A DNA stretch of 64,000 nt. Source: Demequinaceae bacterium. Its GTDB lineage: Bacteria > Actinomycetota > Actinomycetes > Actinomycetales > Demequinaceae. Made by a program: the position numbers and the translations under genes. The stretch lies in assembly GCA_016933155.1 (NCBI GenBank), contig JAFGBM010000005.1, positions 62,001 to 126,000 of the forward strand. The letters are read 5' to 3'. Under the pieces are notes generated by a model. It worked only from the letters and a program-made list of their open reading frames with translations. It did no database searches and was not told the DNA's origin. Below, one piece after another: positions 40,467-48,250 of this stretch (positions are counted from its first letter, which is position 1; each line of letters opens with the position of its first letter).

Positions 40467-41791
40467 GCAATCTCCGCGTCGACCGTCAGGCCGAGCATCG
40501 TGCGCCACATGGCCGGGAAATCCGGCATGGTCTTGGCCGTCGTTCCCACGTTGATGACCCGGGTCCCGGGCACTCGGAGCCCGACGATCGCCCCGAAGGT
40601 GGCCATCCGGTGGTCGTGGTAGGTGTGGACATCGGCACCGACCAGGCGCCCCGATGCGGGAGGAGAGATCCGGAGGGCGTCGGGTTCTTCCGAGCACTGG
40701 CCCCCGAAGCGCTGGATCTCGGTGGAGATCGCGGCGAGACGGTCCGTCTCGTGCCCCCGAAGGTGAGCGATCCCGCTCAGGGTCGAGGGGCCGTCGGCCA
40801 GGGCGCATAGGGCGGCGATGGTCGGAGTCATCTCGCCGCAGCCCGACAGGTCGGCGTCGATGGCGTGGATGGTCCCCATGCTCGAGATGTTCATGACCCC
40901 GTCCTCGACGAAGTAGGTGGCGCCCATCCGTTCGATGATCGCCGGGAGGAGGGCTCCGGGCTGGGTGGTGTTCTCGGGCCATCCGGGGATGCGGACCGTC
41001 CCGCCGGCGGCCAGGGCGGCAGCCATGAAGGGCCCGGCATTGCTGAGGTCCGGCTCGATCAAGATCCTGCCGAGGTGGATGGCGCTCGGGTGGACGATCC
41101 AGGTGCGGTCATCCGGCTCCTCGACGCGGACGCCGGCCTCCCTGAGGTTGGCCACGGTCATCTCGATATGGGGCAGGCTCGGAAGCCCCTCGCCGACGTG
41201 GCGGATGGTCAGGCCCTTGGGGAGCCGGGGCGCGACCAGGAGCAGCCCGGTGATGAATTGGCTCGACGCGGAGGCGTCGACCTCGACCTCGGATACGACC
41301 TCGTCCGGGGGAGTGACGATGAAGGGGAGGGAGCCCAAGCCGGCGTCGTCGACCTTCGCGCCGAGGGCCCGGAGGGCGTCGATGAGGGGGGCCATGGGCC
41401 GGGTGCGGGCACCCGAGTCGCCGTCGAACGAGACCGGGCCGTCGGCGAGCAGGACCATCGGGGGGACGAAACGCATGACCGTGCCCGCCAGCCCGCACTC
41501 CACGAAATCACCCCCGCGGAGGAGGCCGGGCGTGACGACCCATTCGTCCTCGGAATCGTCCACCCCGATCCGCATGGCCCGGAGGGCGTCGATCATGAGG
41601 TTCGAGTCGCGCGAGCGAAGGCCTCCCGCGATCCGGACTGGAGCATCGGCCAGGGCGGCCAGGACCAGGTACCTGGCGGTCAGCGACTTGCTCCCGGGGA
41701 TGGCGACGGTGGCGTCCAGCGGACCCGGAGCGACGGGGGCATCCCACAACTGCCCCGGACCGAAGCCGGGAGAACCGATGGTGGGGCTCAT
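40463..41791 (-). CDS. aroA: 3-phosphoshikimate 1-carboxyvinyltransferase (EPSP synthase)
   Basis: Sixth step of the shikimate pathway: joins phosphoenolpyruvate and shikimate 3-phosphate. The 442-residue protein has the substrate loop PGSKSLTARYLVLAAL near the N-terminus, CGLAGTVMRFVPPM (the LAGT variant typical of actinobacteria), SGARTRPMAPLIDALRALGA, ASASSQFITGLLL and the C-terminal YHDHRMATFGAIVGLR. AAGGAGG lies 4 bases before the ATG at 41791. It is the first gene of the aroA–rsgA–hisN run. Confidence 0.94.
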   Translation of the reverse strand: MSPTIGSPGFGPGQLWDAPVAPGPLDATVAIPGSKSLTARYLVLAALADAPVRIAGGLRSRDSNLMIDALRAMRIGVDDSEDEWVVTPGLLRGGDFVECGLAGTVMRFVPPMVLLADGPVSFDGDSGARTRPMAPLIDALRALGAKVDDAGLGSLPFIVTPPDEVVSEVEVDASASSQFITGLLLVAPRLPKGLTIRHVGEGLPSLPHIEMTVANLREAGVRVEEPDDRTWIVHPSAIHLGRILIEPDLSNAGPFMAAALAAGGTVRIPGWPENTTQPGALLPAIIERMGATYFVEDGVMNISSMGTIHAIDADLSGCGEMTPTIAALCALADGPSTLSGIAHLRGHETDRLAAISTEIQRFGGQCSEEPDALRISPPASGRLVGADVHTYHDHRMATFGAIVGLRVPGTRVINVGTTAKTMPDFPAMWRTMLGLTVDAEIA

Positions 41792-41944
41792 CTTGCCTCC
41801 TTAGGGCTCAAACCTACCAACGTTGGTGATCGATGCGGGAATGGGGCGGGGAGGGAAGGGGTTTGATCGGATGTGGCCCTGTGCACCTTGGTTGAGGAGT
41901 CCCGGCCCTCCATCGGGGGGCTCGGGACGGTAGGCTCGTCCACG

Positions 41945-42541
41945 ATGAACGACGCCGATGCCGCCCTGGCCGCATTCGAGGCCGAGGCCCTTTCATACAT
42001 GGACCAGCTCTATGCTGCGGCCATGAGGATGACTCGGAATCCCGCGGATGCCGAGGACCTAGTCCAGGAGACCTACGCCAAGGCTTTTGCCGGGCGAGCG
42101 CGATTCGAACCGGGGACCAACCTCCGGGCCTGGCTCTACCGCATCCAGACCAACGCCTTCATCAACACCTATCGCAAGCGACGTCGCGAGCCTCAACGGA
42201 CGGATTCCGAGACCATCGAGGACTGGCATTTGGCCCGCGCGGCGTCCCACGATTCCGGGGGCCTGTCATCGGCCGAGGACCACGCCCTCGACGGGATCGG
42301 CGACCTCGACATCCGCGAAGCCCTGGCCGCGCTTCCGGACGAGTTCCGCATGGCCGTCTACCTGTGCGATGTGGAGGGCTTTGCCTACAAGGAGATCGCA
42401 GAGATCATGGAGTGTCCGGTCGGCACGGTCATGTCCCGGCTCCATCGGGGCCGGAAGATGCTCAGAGAACTGCTCCAGGACTACGCGGCCGATCAGGGCA
42501 TCCGGTCGGTCGCGGGTGGCAAGGAGGACTCCGATGGTTGA
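41945..42541 (+). CDS. sigR: ECF sigma factor, SigR/SigH group
   Basis: A 198-residue ECF sigma factor. Region 2 is [20 protein letters not shown]…[16 protein letters not shown], with [20 protein letters not shown] in 2.4–2.5; region 4 is [20 protein letters not shown] then [20 protein letters not shown]. This closely fits SigR (Streptomyces)/SigH (mycobacteria), which directs the thiol-oxidative stress response. The matching anti-sigma gene overlaps its end. ATG 41945 was chosen; the open frame extends upstream to 41873 without sigma-like sequence. Confidence 0.92.
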   Translation: MNDADAALAAFEAEALSYMDQLYAAAMRMTRNPADAEDLVQETYAKAFAGRARFEPGTNLRAWLYRIQTNAFINTYRKRRREPQRTDSETIEDWHLARAASHDSGGLSSAEDHALDGIGDLDIREALAALPDEFRMAVYLCDVEGFAYKEIAEIMECPVGTVMSRLHRGRKMLRELLQDYAADQGIRSVAGGKEDSDG

Positions 42542-42773
42542 CCATTGCGACGAGTTGCTGGACAAGATCTTCGCCTACATCGACCAGGAGCTCCCCGAGG
42601 AGGAACTCCGGGCCATCGCCGAGCATCTGGAGATCTGCGGCCCGTGCGAGGCCGAGCGCAGGGCGTTCGAGCGCATCAAGGAGATGGTCTCCGGGTGTCC
42701 GCTCGAGTGCGCCCCCGACCGGCTGAGGGAGAGGATTCGCAGCATCATCGGCGAGGCGAAGGAAGTCGGATAG
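42534..42773 (+). CDS. rsrA: ZAS anti-sigma factor RsrA
   Basis: A 79-residue redox-sensitive anti-sigma factor. The zinc-binding motif [11 protein letters not shown] (HxxxCxxC) is intact, with an early [14 protein letters not shown] and a late [16 protein letters not shown]. Oxidation of the Cys releases zinc and frees the sigma factor. AAGGAGGA precedes the ATG by five bases, and the gene overlaps sigR by 8 bases, so the pair is made in equal amounts. RsrA-type factors pair with mycothiol metabolism, consistent with an actinobacterium. Confidence 0.92.
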   Translation: MVDHCDELLDKIFAYIDQELPEEELRAIAEHLEICGPCEAERRAFERIKEMVSGCPLECAPDRLRERIRSIIGEAKEVG

Positions 42774-42781
42774 TGCCCTCG

Positions 42782-42856
42782 TCAGGCGTTGGGGCGCTTC
42801 CCGTGGTTGGCTGCGCTGCCCTTGCGGGTCCGGCGTTTGCGTCCTCTTTTACTCAT
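42782..42856 (-). CDS. Ribosomal protein bL37 (24 residues)
   Basis: A minus-strand frame of 24 codons encodes MSKRGRKRRTRKGSAANHGK followed by RPNA. The very basic composition and the NHGKRPN end are those of bL37, a tiny protein of the actinobacterial 50S subunit first seen in mycobacterial ribosome structures. Its position near sigH/rshA is shared with mycobacteria. It is convergent with rsrA. Genes of this size are usually missed by automatic annotation. Confidence 0.85.
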   Translation of the reverse strand: MSKRGRKRRTRKGSAANHGKRPNA

Positions 42857-42959
42857 GAGGGCTCCAATTCGATCGTGTGGCATTTTGCGCATCATCTTCC
42901 CACACCCTCCGAGCCGTACTAGCCTCAACTTTCAGGGCCACTATGCCGATGGAGGTGTT

Positions 42960-44048
42960 GTGAGCGAACAACCGGTTTCCGTCATTCCCTTCCTGCATGC
43001 CCTTGCAAGCACGAACGGATCTGACCTGCACTGCAAAGTGGGTTCGGCGCCCCGGATTCGAGTCGACGGCCGACTCCGGAAACTCCAGGTTCCCCCACTC
43101 CGGCCGGAGGATACCCGCAACATGGTTGCCCAGGTGCTTCCGGAGGATCTCGTCCTCGAATTCCGGGAGACCCACGAGGCCGACTTCGCCTTCTCGCTGT
43201 CCGGCGTCGGGCGATTCCGCGTCAATGCCTACGTCTCGCGGGGGATGGATGCGCTCGTGTTCCGGCGGGTCGCCGTCGGGGCGCAATCGATGCAGGAACT
43301 CGGGCTTCCGGACGTCGTGGCCGACCTCGCCCTCGAGCCTCGAGGACTCGTCCTCGTCACGGGCCCGACCGGATCAGGGAAGACCACGACCCTCGCCTCG
43401 ATGATCGACCTCGTCAACAACCACCGTGAGACGAACATCATCACGATCGAGGACCCGATCGAGGTGCTTCACAGCGACAAGAAGTCGATCATCTCCCAGC
43501 GCGAGATCCGATCTGACACCCTCGACTTCCACCACGCGCTCCGGGGCGCCATGCGCCAGGACCCTGACGTCATCATGGTCGGCGAGATGCGCGACGCCGA
43601 GACCGTCAGGGCCGCACTGATGGCGGCCGAGACCGGACACCTCGTCCTGTCGACCCTCCACACCATCGACGCCCAGGACTCGATCAACCGCATCGTCGAC
43701 TTCTTCACCCCACACGAGCAGGCCCAGATCCGGGCGACCCTCGCCCAGACGCTCCGGGGGATCGTCTCCCAACGGCTGGTGCAGCGCGCGGACGGGGGCG
43801 GCCGGGTGCTGGTCGCCGAGATCATGATCAACACCGGACGGACGGCGGAGGCGATCGTGGACCCGTCGTCGCAACCGCCGATCCTGGACCTCATCACCGA
43901 GGGCGACTACTACAAGATGCAGACGTTCGACCAGCACCTGTTCAGCCTGGTCAGGGCGGGGACGATCGCCTACGACGAGGCCATCTCCATCGCCTCTCGT
44001 CCGCACGACTTGGCGGTTTCGCTCAGGAACGCCGGCGTCGTCACCTGA
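42960..44048 (+). CDS. pilT: PilT-like type IV pilus retraction ATPase
   Basis: A 362-residue secretion-type ATPase. Walker A is LVTGPTGSGKTTTLASMIDL, then the Asp box IITIEDPIEVLH, Walker B DPDVIMVGEMRD and the His box ETGHLVLSTLHT; the N-terminal PAS-like domain (SVIPFLHALASTNGSDLHCK) and lack of a PilB zinc domain identify PilT. PilT powers retraction of type IV pili and twitching. No pilin, PilB, PilC or PilM–Q gene is in the window. GGAGGTG lies 3–9 bases before the GTG at 42960. Confidence 0.88.
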   Translation: MSEQPVSVIPFLHALASTNGSDLHCKVGSAPRIRVDGRLRKLQVPPLRPEDTRNMVAQVLPEDLVLEFRETHEADFAFSLSGVGRFRVNAYVSRGMDALVFRRVAVGAQSMQELGLPDVVADLALEPRGLVLVTGPTGSGKTTTLASMIDLVNNHRETNIITIEDPIEVLHSDKKSIISQREIRSDTLDFHHALRGAMRQDPDVIMVGEMRDAETVRAALMAAETGHLVLSTLHTIDAQDSINRIVDFFTPHEQAQIRATLAQTLRGIVSQRLVQRADGGGRVLVAEIMINTGRTAEAIVDPSSQPPILDLITEGDYYKMQTFDQHLFSLVRAGTIAYDEAISIASRPHDLAVSLRNAGVVT

Positions 44049-44093
44049 GACAGCCGACGGGTCTGATGGTGCATCCCTCGGGATGAGGCGCGC

Positions 44094-44678
44094 CTATGCC
44101 TCGGTGGGGATCCCGAGCCATTCCCGCCATTTGGCGTGCAGGACGAGCCAGGCCAGGAGTCCGTACCCGGCGGGGCCGGGCAGGGCTTCGACGCTCGTCG
44201 CCATGTCCGTCACCCAGTGTTCGTGGGTGACGAGCGGACCGTAGGTGTCGACGTAGGGCACGCCCCTCCGGGAAGCGGCGTCCTCGCAGATGGCCCCGAG
44301 TTCGGCGATCGCCTCGTTCTCCTCCGGCGTCCCGGGGGGAGGGCCGACGAGCATCGCCTTGAATCCCATGTTCTTGGCGGCGTCGAGGGAGCCGGCCAGG
44401 CTGAGGCGCACCATCGACAGGCTCGACTTCAGGCGGGCGTCGGCCCGTCCGGCGGCGAAGACGATCGCGTTCGATTCCCGCGTCCGTACCCGGCGGACGA
44501 CCTCGTCCTCCCACCGATTGGCCATTTCGATGATCGTCTCCCCGGGGACGCCCAGGGAATGGGAGGTCAGGTCGAAGCCGTCGGTGATGGTGCGGGCGAT
44601 CACCCGGCCCGTCCATCCGAGCGCCTTGGGGTCACCCTTGCCTGCGACCAGTTCATCCCCGACGAAGAAGATGTTCAT
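44094..44678 (-). CDS. SGNH/GDSL-type hydrolase
   Basis: A 194-residue protein with a GDSL-like start, IFFVGDELVAGKGDPKALGW, in which the catalytic Ser position reads Glu (GDEL), then SLGVPGETIIEM and a later VTHEHWVTDM where the Asp/His pair would lie. The fold looks like SGNH esterases, but the changed first block means normal serine hydrolase activity is doubtful. No signal peptide. It is convergent with pilT, 45 bases between the two stops. Confidence 0.65.
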   Translation of the reverse strand: MNIFFVGDELVAGKGDPKALGWTGRVIARTITDGFDLTSHSLGVPGETIIEMANRWEDEVVRRVRTRESNAIVFAAGRADARLKSSLSMVRLSLAGSLDAAKNMGFKAMLVGPPPGTPEENEAIAELGAICEDAASRRGVPYVDTYGPLVTHEHWVTDMATSVEALPGPAGYGLLAWLVLHAKWREWLGIPTEA

Positions 44679-44826
44679 CGGCGGGAATCCTCGGAGGTCG
44701 ATTCGGGACGGGGCACGACGCAGATGCTACGCCCCCCAGCACGATGACGCGAGTGCCGACATCGAGTCATGCCAGGGTTGCGGCCCCCGGGGGGCCGTAT
44801 GCTGGGCTCACCATGGATCGACATAG

Positions 44827-46122
44827 GTGCGCAACGTGACGACCGAGTGGGTGCTGATCGGGGTCGGCGTGTTGCTGATACTCGGAAACGCATTGTTCGT
44901 GGCCGCCGAGTTTTCCCTGGTCGCCACGGATCCAGCCCAGGTCGATTCCTCGACTCGATCGGGGAGGAGGGTGACCCGTGGGCTCAAACGGCTCTCGACC
45001 GAGTTGTCCGGGGCGCAGGTGGGCATCTCTGTCACCTCAATCCTCGTCGGATACACGGCTCAGCCCGCCCTGACGGCCATTCTGGGGATACCCCTGGAGT
45101 CGACCCCGCTCAACCGCGCGGCTGTGGGTGCCCTGGCGGGCGGATTGTCGCTTATCTTCGTGAACTCGTTCCAGATGGTCTTCGGGGAACTCGTGCCCAA
45201 GAACATCGCCCTCGTTTCCCCCTTCAAGATTGCCGCGTGGGTGACCCCGGCGACCATGACCTTCACCGTCCTTCTGTGGCCGGTCATCGCCATCCTCAAC
45301 GGGGCCGCGAACGGGATCCTTCGACTCATGGGGATCGAACCGAAGGAGGAACTCTCCGGCGGGAGGTCACGTCAGGAGTTGGCGGCGCTCGTCCGACGAT
45401 CGGTTGAGGCCGGAACCCTCGCCTCCTCGACCGCCCTCCTCCTCAAGAACACGATCGACTTCGACGAACTGACGGCCATCGACGTCATGACGGACCGAAC
45501 CCGGATGGTCGTGCTGAATCGGGAATCGACGGCCACCGACGTCTTGGAGGCCTCGCGGGCCTCCGGACACTCTCGCTTCCCCGTGATCGGCGATTCCCAC
45601 GATGACGTGTTGGGCTTGGTGTGCCTGAGGAGCGCCATCGGAGTCCCGTACGAGGTCAGGGCGCTGACGCCCGCGGTCGGGCTCATGGTCGAGGCCGCCA
45701 GGGTGCCCGAGACGCAGTCGGCCCGCCCCCTCCTCGAGGAACTCCGCGTCCTTCCCCTTCAGATGGCGCTCGTCGTGGACGAATACGGGGGAACCGCGGG
45801 ACTCGTCACCCTCGAAGATGTCGTCGAGGAGTTGGTGGGCGAGGTGGCCGACGAACACGACCGACGGCGGATCGACGTCCATCGCACGCTGGATGGAGCC
45901 TGGAGTGTGCCCGGGGTGCTCCGGCCGGACGAGGTGCACGAATCCACCGGCATGGCGGTTCCGGAGGAGCCCTCATACGAGACCATCGGGGGTTTCGTCA
46001 TGGAGCGGCTCGGGCGGGTCCCGGCGGTGGGGGACGAGGTTGTCGAGGGCGGTCTCTGCATCAGGGTCGAGCGCATGGAGGGACGACGGGTGGAGCGTGT
46101 TCGGTTGTGGGTGGACGAATGA
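44827..46122 (+). CDS. CNNM/CorC-type membrane protein with CBS domains
   Basis: A 431-residue membrane protein: a DUF21 domain of four membrane helices (IGVGVLLILGNALFVAAEFS; VGISVTSILVGYTAQPAL; FVNSFQMVFGELVPKNIALV), a CBS-domain pair (about 215–335, TAIDVMTDRTRMVVLNRES…VVDEYGGTAGLVTLEDVVEE) and a C-terminal CorC/HlyC domain. Such proteins are linked to magnesium and cobalt homeostasis. GTG start at 44827. The next gene encodes a shorter relative, starting in an ATGA overlap. Confidence 0.88.
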   Translation: MRNVTTEWVLIGVGVLLILGNALFVAAEFSLVATDPAQVDSSTRSGRRVTRGLKRLSTELSGAQVGISVTSILVGYTAQPALTAILGIPLESTPLNRAAVGALAGGLSLIFVNSFQMVFGELVPKNIALVSPFKIAAWVTPATMTFTVLLWPVIAILNGAANGILRLMGIEPKEELSGGRSRQELAALVRRSVEAGTLASSTALLLKNTIDFDELTAIDVMTDRTRMVVLNRESTATDVLEASRASGHSRFPVIGDSHDDVLGLVCLRSAIGVPYEVRALTPAVGLMVEAARVPETQSARPLLEELRVLPLQMALVVDEYGGTAGLVTLEDVVEELVGEVADEHDRRRIDVHRTLDGAWSVPGVLRPDEVHESTGMAVPEEPSYETIGGFVMERLGRVPAVGDEVVEGGLCIRVERMEGRRVERVRLWVDE

Positions 46123-47150
46123 ACGGGGGACTCGTCTTCGCGCTCCTCGGCCTTCTCGCGGCCAACGCCTTTTTCGTCGGCGCTGAGTTCGCCGTCATCT
46201 CGGCGCGGAGGAGCGCGATGGAGGTTCGTGCCGATCAGGGGAGCCGGGCGGCGAAGACGGTTCTCTGGGCGATGGAGAACGTCTCGTTGATGTTGGCGTG
46301 TGCTCAACTCGGAATCACGGTCTGCTCGATCACGTTGGGGGTGCTCGCCGAACCCGCCCTCGCGCATTCCCTCGAAGGGGTGACGACGGGGATGGGGCTT
46401 TCGGTCGGGGCCTCCCATGGGCTGGCCGTTGCCATCGCCCTCCTCTTCATCGCCGCACTGCACGTTGTCCTCGGAGAAATGGTGCCCAAGAACGCGGCGG
46501 TGTCGAGCCCGGATCGGGCGGCCCTCATCTTCGGGCCTGCCCTCGTGGTGGTCGCCAGGGCTACCAGGCCGATCATCGTTTCGCTGAACTGGATGGCCAA
46601 TGCCTTCATCCGGGCGATGGGGATCACTCCCCGGGACGAGGTGACGAGCGCGTTCACGGCCGATGAGGTCCATAGGATCGTGCAGAGGTCGCATGAGGAG
46701 GGCACTCTCGAGGACACCCAGGGGCTCCTCACCGGGGCGATCGAGTTTTCCGATCGAACGGCTTCGGATGTCATGGTTCCCATTCGCCAGGTCAGGATGG
46801 TCAAGTCGGGGGCGACGGTGGCGGAAATCGAGGCCGTCATCGCGGAGACGGGATTCTCTCGCTTTCCCGTTGCGGACGGTCAGGGACTCGTGGGGTATCT
46901 CCATCTCAAGGATCTTCTCTATGCCCGTCCCACAGAGCGCGGAGAGCCGATTCACGGGTGGCGGATTCGGCAACTGCCGACCGTCGATGCGGCCGACGAG
47001 GTCGAGGATGTCCTCGCCCTTATGCGGGAGTCGGGGGCCCACCTCGCCAGGGTTAGGAAGGAGGATCGAGTCGTGGGAATGGTGTTTCTGGAGGACATCA
47101 TCGAGGAACTGGTCGGGGAGGTCGGGGGATCGAAGAAGAAACTCGCCTAA
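46119..47150 (+). CDS. CNNM/CorC-type membrane protein, second copy
   Basis: A 343-residue paralogue of the gene before it, with the same DUF21 membrane domain (LLGLLAANAFFVGAEFAVIS; LACAQLGITVCSITLGVLAE; ALHVVLGEMVPKNAAVSSPD) and a CBS pair ending in RVVGMVFLEDIIEELVGEVG. It lacks the C-terminal CorC/HlyC domain that the first gene has. Two such genes in tandem are usual in actinobacteria and the products may work together. ATG at 46119 overlaps the upstream stop. Confidence 0.88.
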   Translation: MNGGLVFALLGLLAANAFFVGAEFAVISARRSAMEVRADQGSRAAKTVLWAMENVSLMLACAQLGITVCSITLGVLAEPALAHSLEGVTTGMGLSVGASHGLAVAIALLFIAALHVVLGEMVPKNAAVSSPDRAALIFGPALVVVARATRPIIVSLNWMANAFIRAMGITPRDEVTSAFTADEVHRIVQRSHEEGTLEDTQGLLTGAIEFSDRTASDVMVPIRQVRMVKSGATVAEIEAVIAETGFSRFPVADGQGLVGYLHLKDLLYARPTERGEPIHGWRIRQLPTVDAADEVEDVLALMRESGAHLARVRKEDRVVGMVFLEDIIEELVGEVGGSKKKLA

Positions 47151-47299
47151 TGTCTGAAAGTATATGATGCGGTCAATCTGACTAAAAAACGCGAAATGGA
47201 CGGGCTTGGCGATCGGGGCGCCCGGGGTTACCATGGGCCTTGGCCGTGTCGAAGGCGCGCGGTTCGTATCCGCGCTCGCACAACGACCCAGGAGGCCCC

Positions 47300-48250
47300 G
47301 TGAATCCGCCCCCCAACCTCCCCGAGGTCTTCGGCATCGCCCAAGGCCACAGGAGAATGGTGAGGACGATCCGGAGCAAGGAACTCGCCATTCGCGCCCG
47401 GCACCGTCGGAAGGCCACGGTCGTCCGGCTCGGGGTCCTCGCCCTCTTCGGGCTTTCCATGGTCGTCTATCCGATCATCGGCACCCTCTCGCCTGCCGCC
47501 AACGCGGCGGAGAAGGTACCCGGGGTGATCATCGGCGTCATCCCGGAAACCGTCGAAGTCGTCATGGGAGGGGCTCCCGGGCTGGTCGAGGCATCCCTCC
47601 CACTTCCCGACCTGGATGACACGGCGCACTACCTCGCCATCTCGAGCGAGTATGTCGTCACCCCGTACCTTCCGAACTGCGACGGGCACTCACCCGAGAA
47701 CATCGCAGCGCTGCAGAACGGGAACATCCCGGACAGCGAAATGTGCATCCTCTGGGATGGGAGCAACAAGGTCCGAGCCGATGCGGCGGTGGCCCTCGCC
47801 GAACTCAATCACGCGTTCAAGTTGAAGTTCGGCCGCAACGTCTGCATCATCTCGAGTTACCGCACCATCGGCGATCAGATCCGGATGGTCCGGGAGCGGG
47901 GCCGTCTCGCGGCGGCCGTTGGCCAGTCGTACCACGGGTGGGCGCTCGCCATCGACGTCTGCCCCGGTGACGACAAGGGCGAGCGCAAGGCCTGGTTGGA
48001 CGCGAACGGCCCCATCTACGGGTGGGTGAGCCCGCCGTGGACCAAGAGCTACTCGCTGTATGAGCCGTGGCACTTCGAGTACGCCCCGGGCACCGCCCAG
48101 GTCGGGTGGGCCTCGGCGGGCGGGACCTACGATCCCGACGGGCAGGCCGTACCTGACGTGACCATCCCGGACCCGACTCCGACCCCGACGGAGACGACCC
48201 CGGAACCCGAACCCGAACCGTCACCCGAGCCGGAGCCGAGTCCCTCCTAG
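47300..48250 (+). CDS. M15 family D-Ala-D-Ala carboxypeptidase-like protein
   Basis: A 316-residue exported peptidase. After a basic cytosolic start it has one membrane anchor or signal (VVRLGVLALFGLSMVVYPII, about residues 41–60), then a VanY-type M15 domain with the zinc site SYHGWALAIDVC and EPWHFEYA, and ends in a Pro/Glu/Thr-rich tail. It likely trims peptidoglycan stem peptides. GTG 47300 was chosen because AGGAGG lies 4 bases upstream; an ATG at 47240 would add 20 residues without such a site. Convergent with the alpha-galactosidase (stops overlap). Confidence 0.85.
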   Translation: MNPPPNLPEVFGIAQGHRRMVRTIRSKELAIRARHRRKATVVRLGVLALFGLSMVVYPIIGTLSPAANAAEKVPGVIIGVIPETVEVVMGGAPGLVEASLPLPDLDDTAHYLAISSEYVVTPYLPNCDGHSPENIAALQNGNIPDSEMCILWDGSNKVRADAAVALAELNHAFKLKFGRNVCIISSYRTIGDQIRMVRERGRLAAAVGQSYHGWALAIDVCPGDDKGERKAWLDANGPIYGWVSPPWTKSYSLYEPWHFEYAPGTAQVGWASAGGTYDPDGQAVPDVTIPDPTPTPTETTPEPEPEPSPEPEPSPS

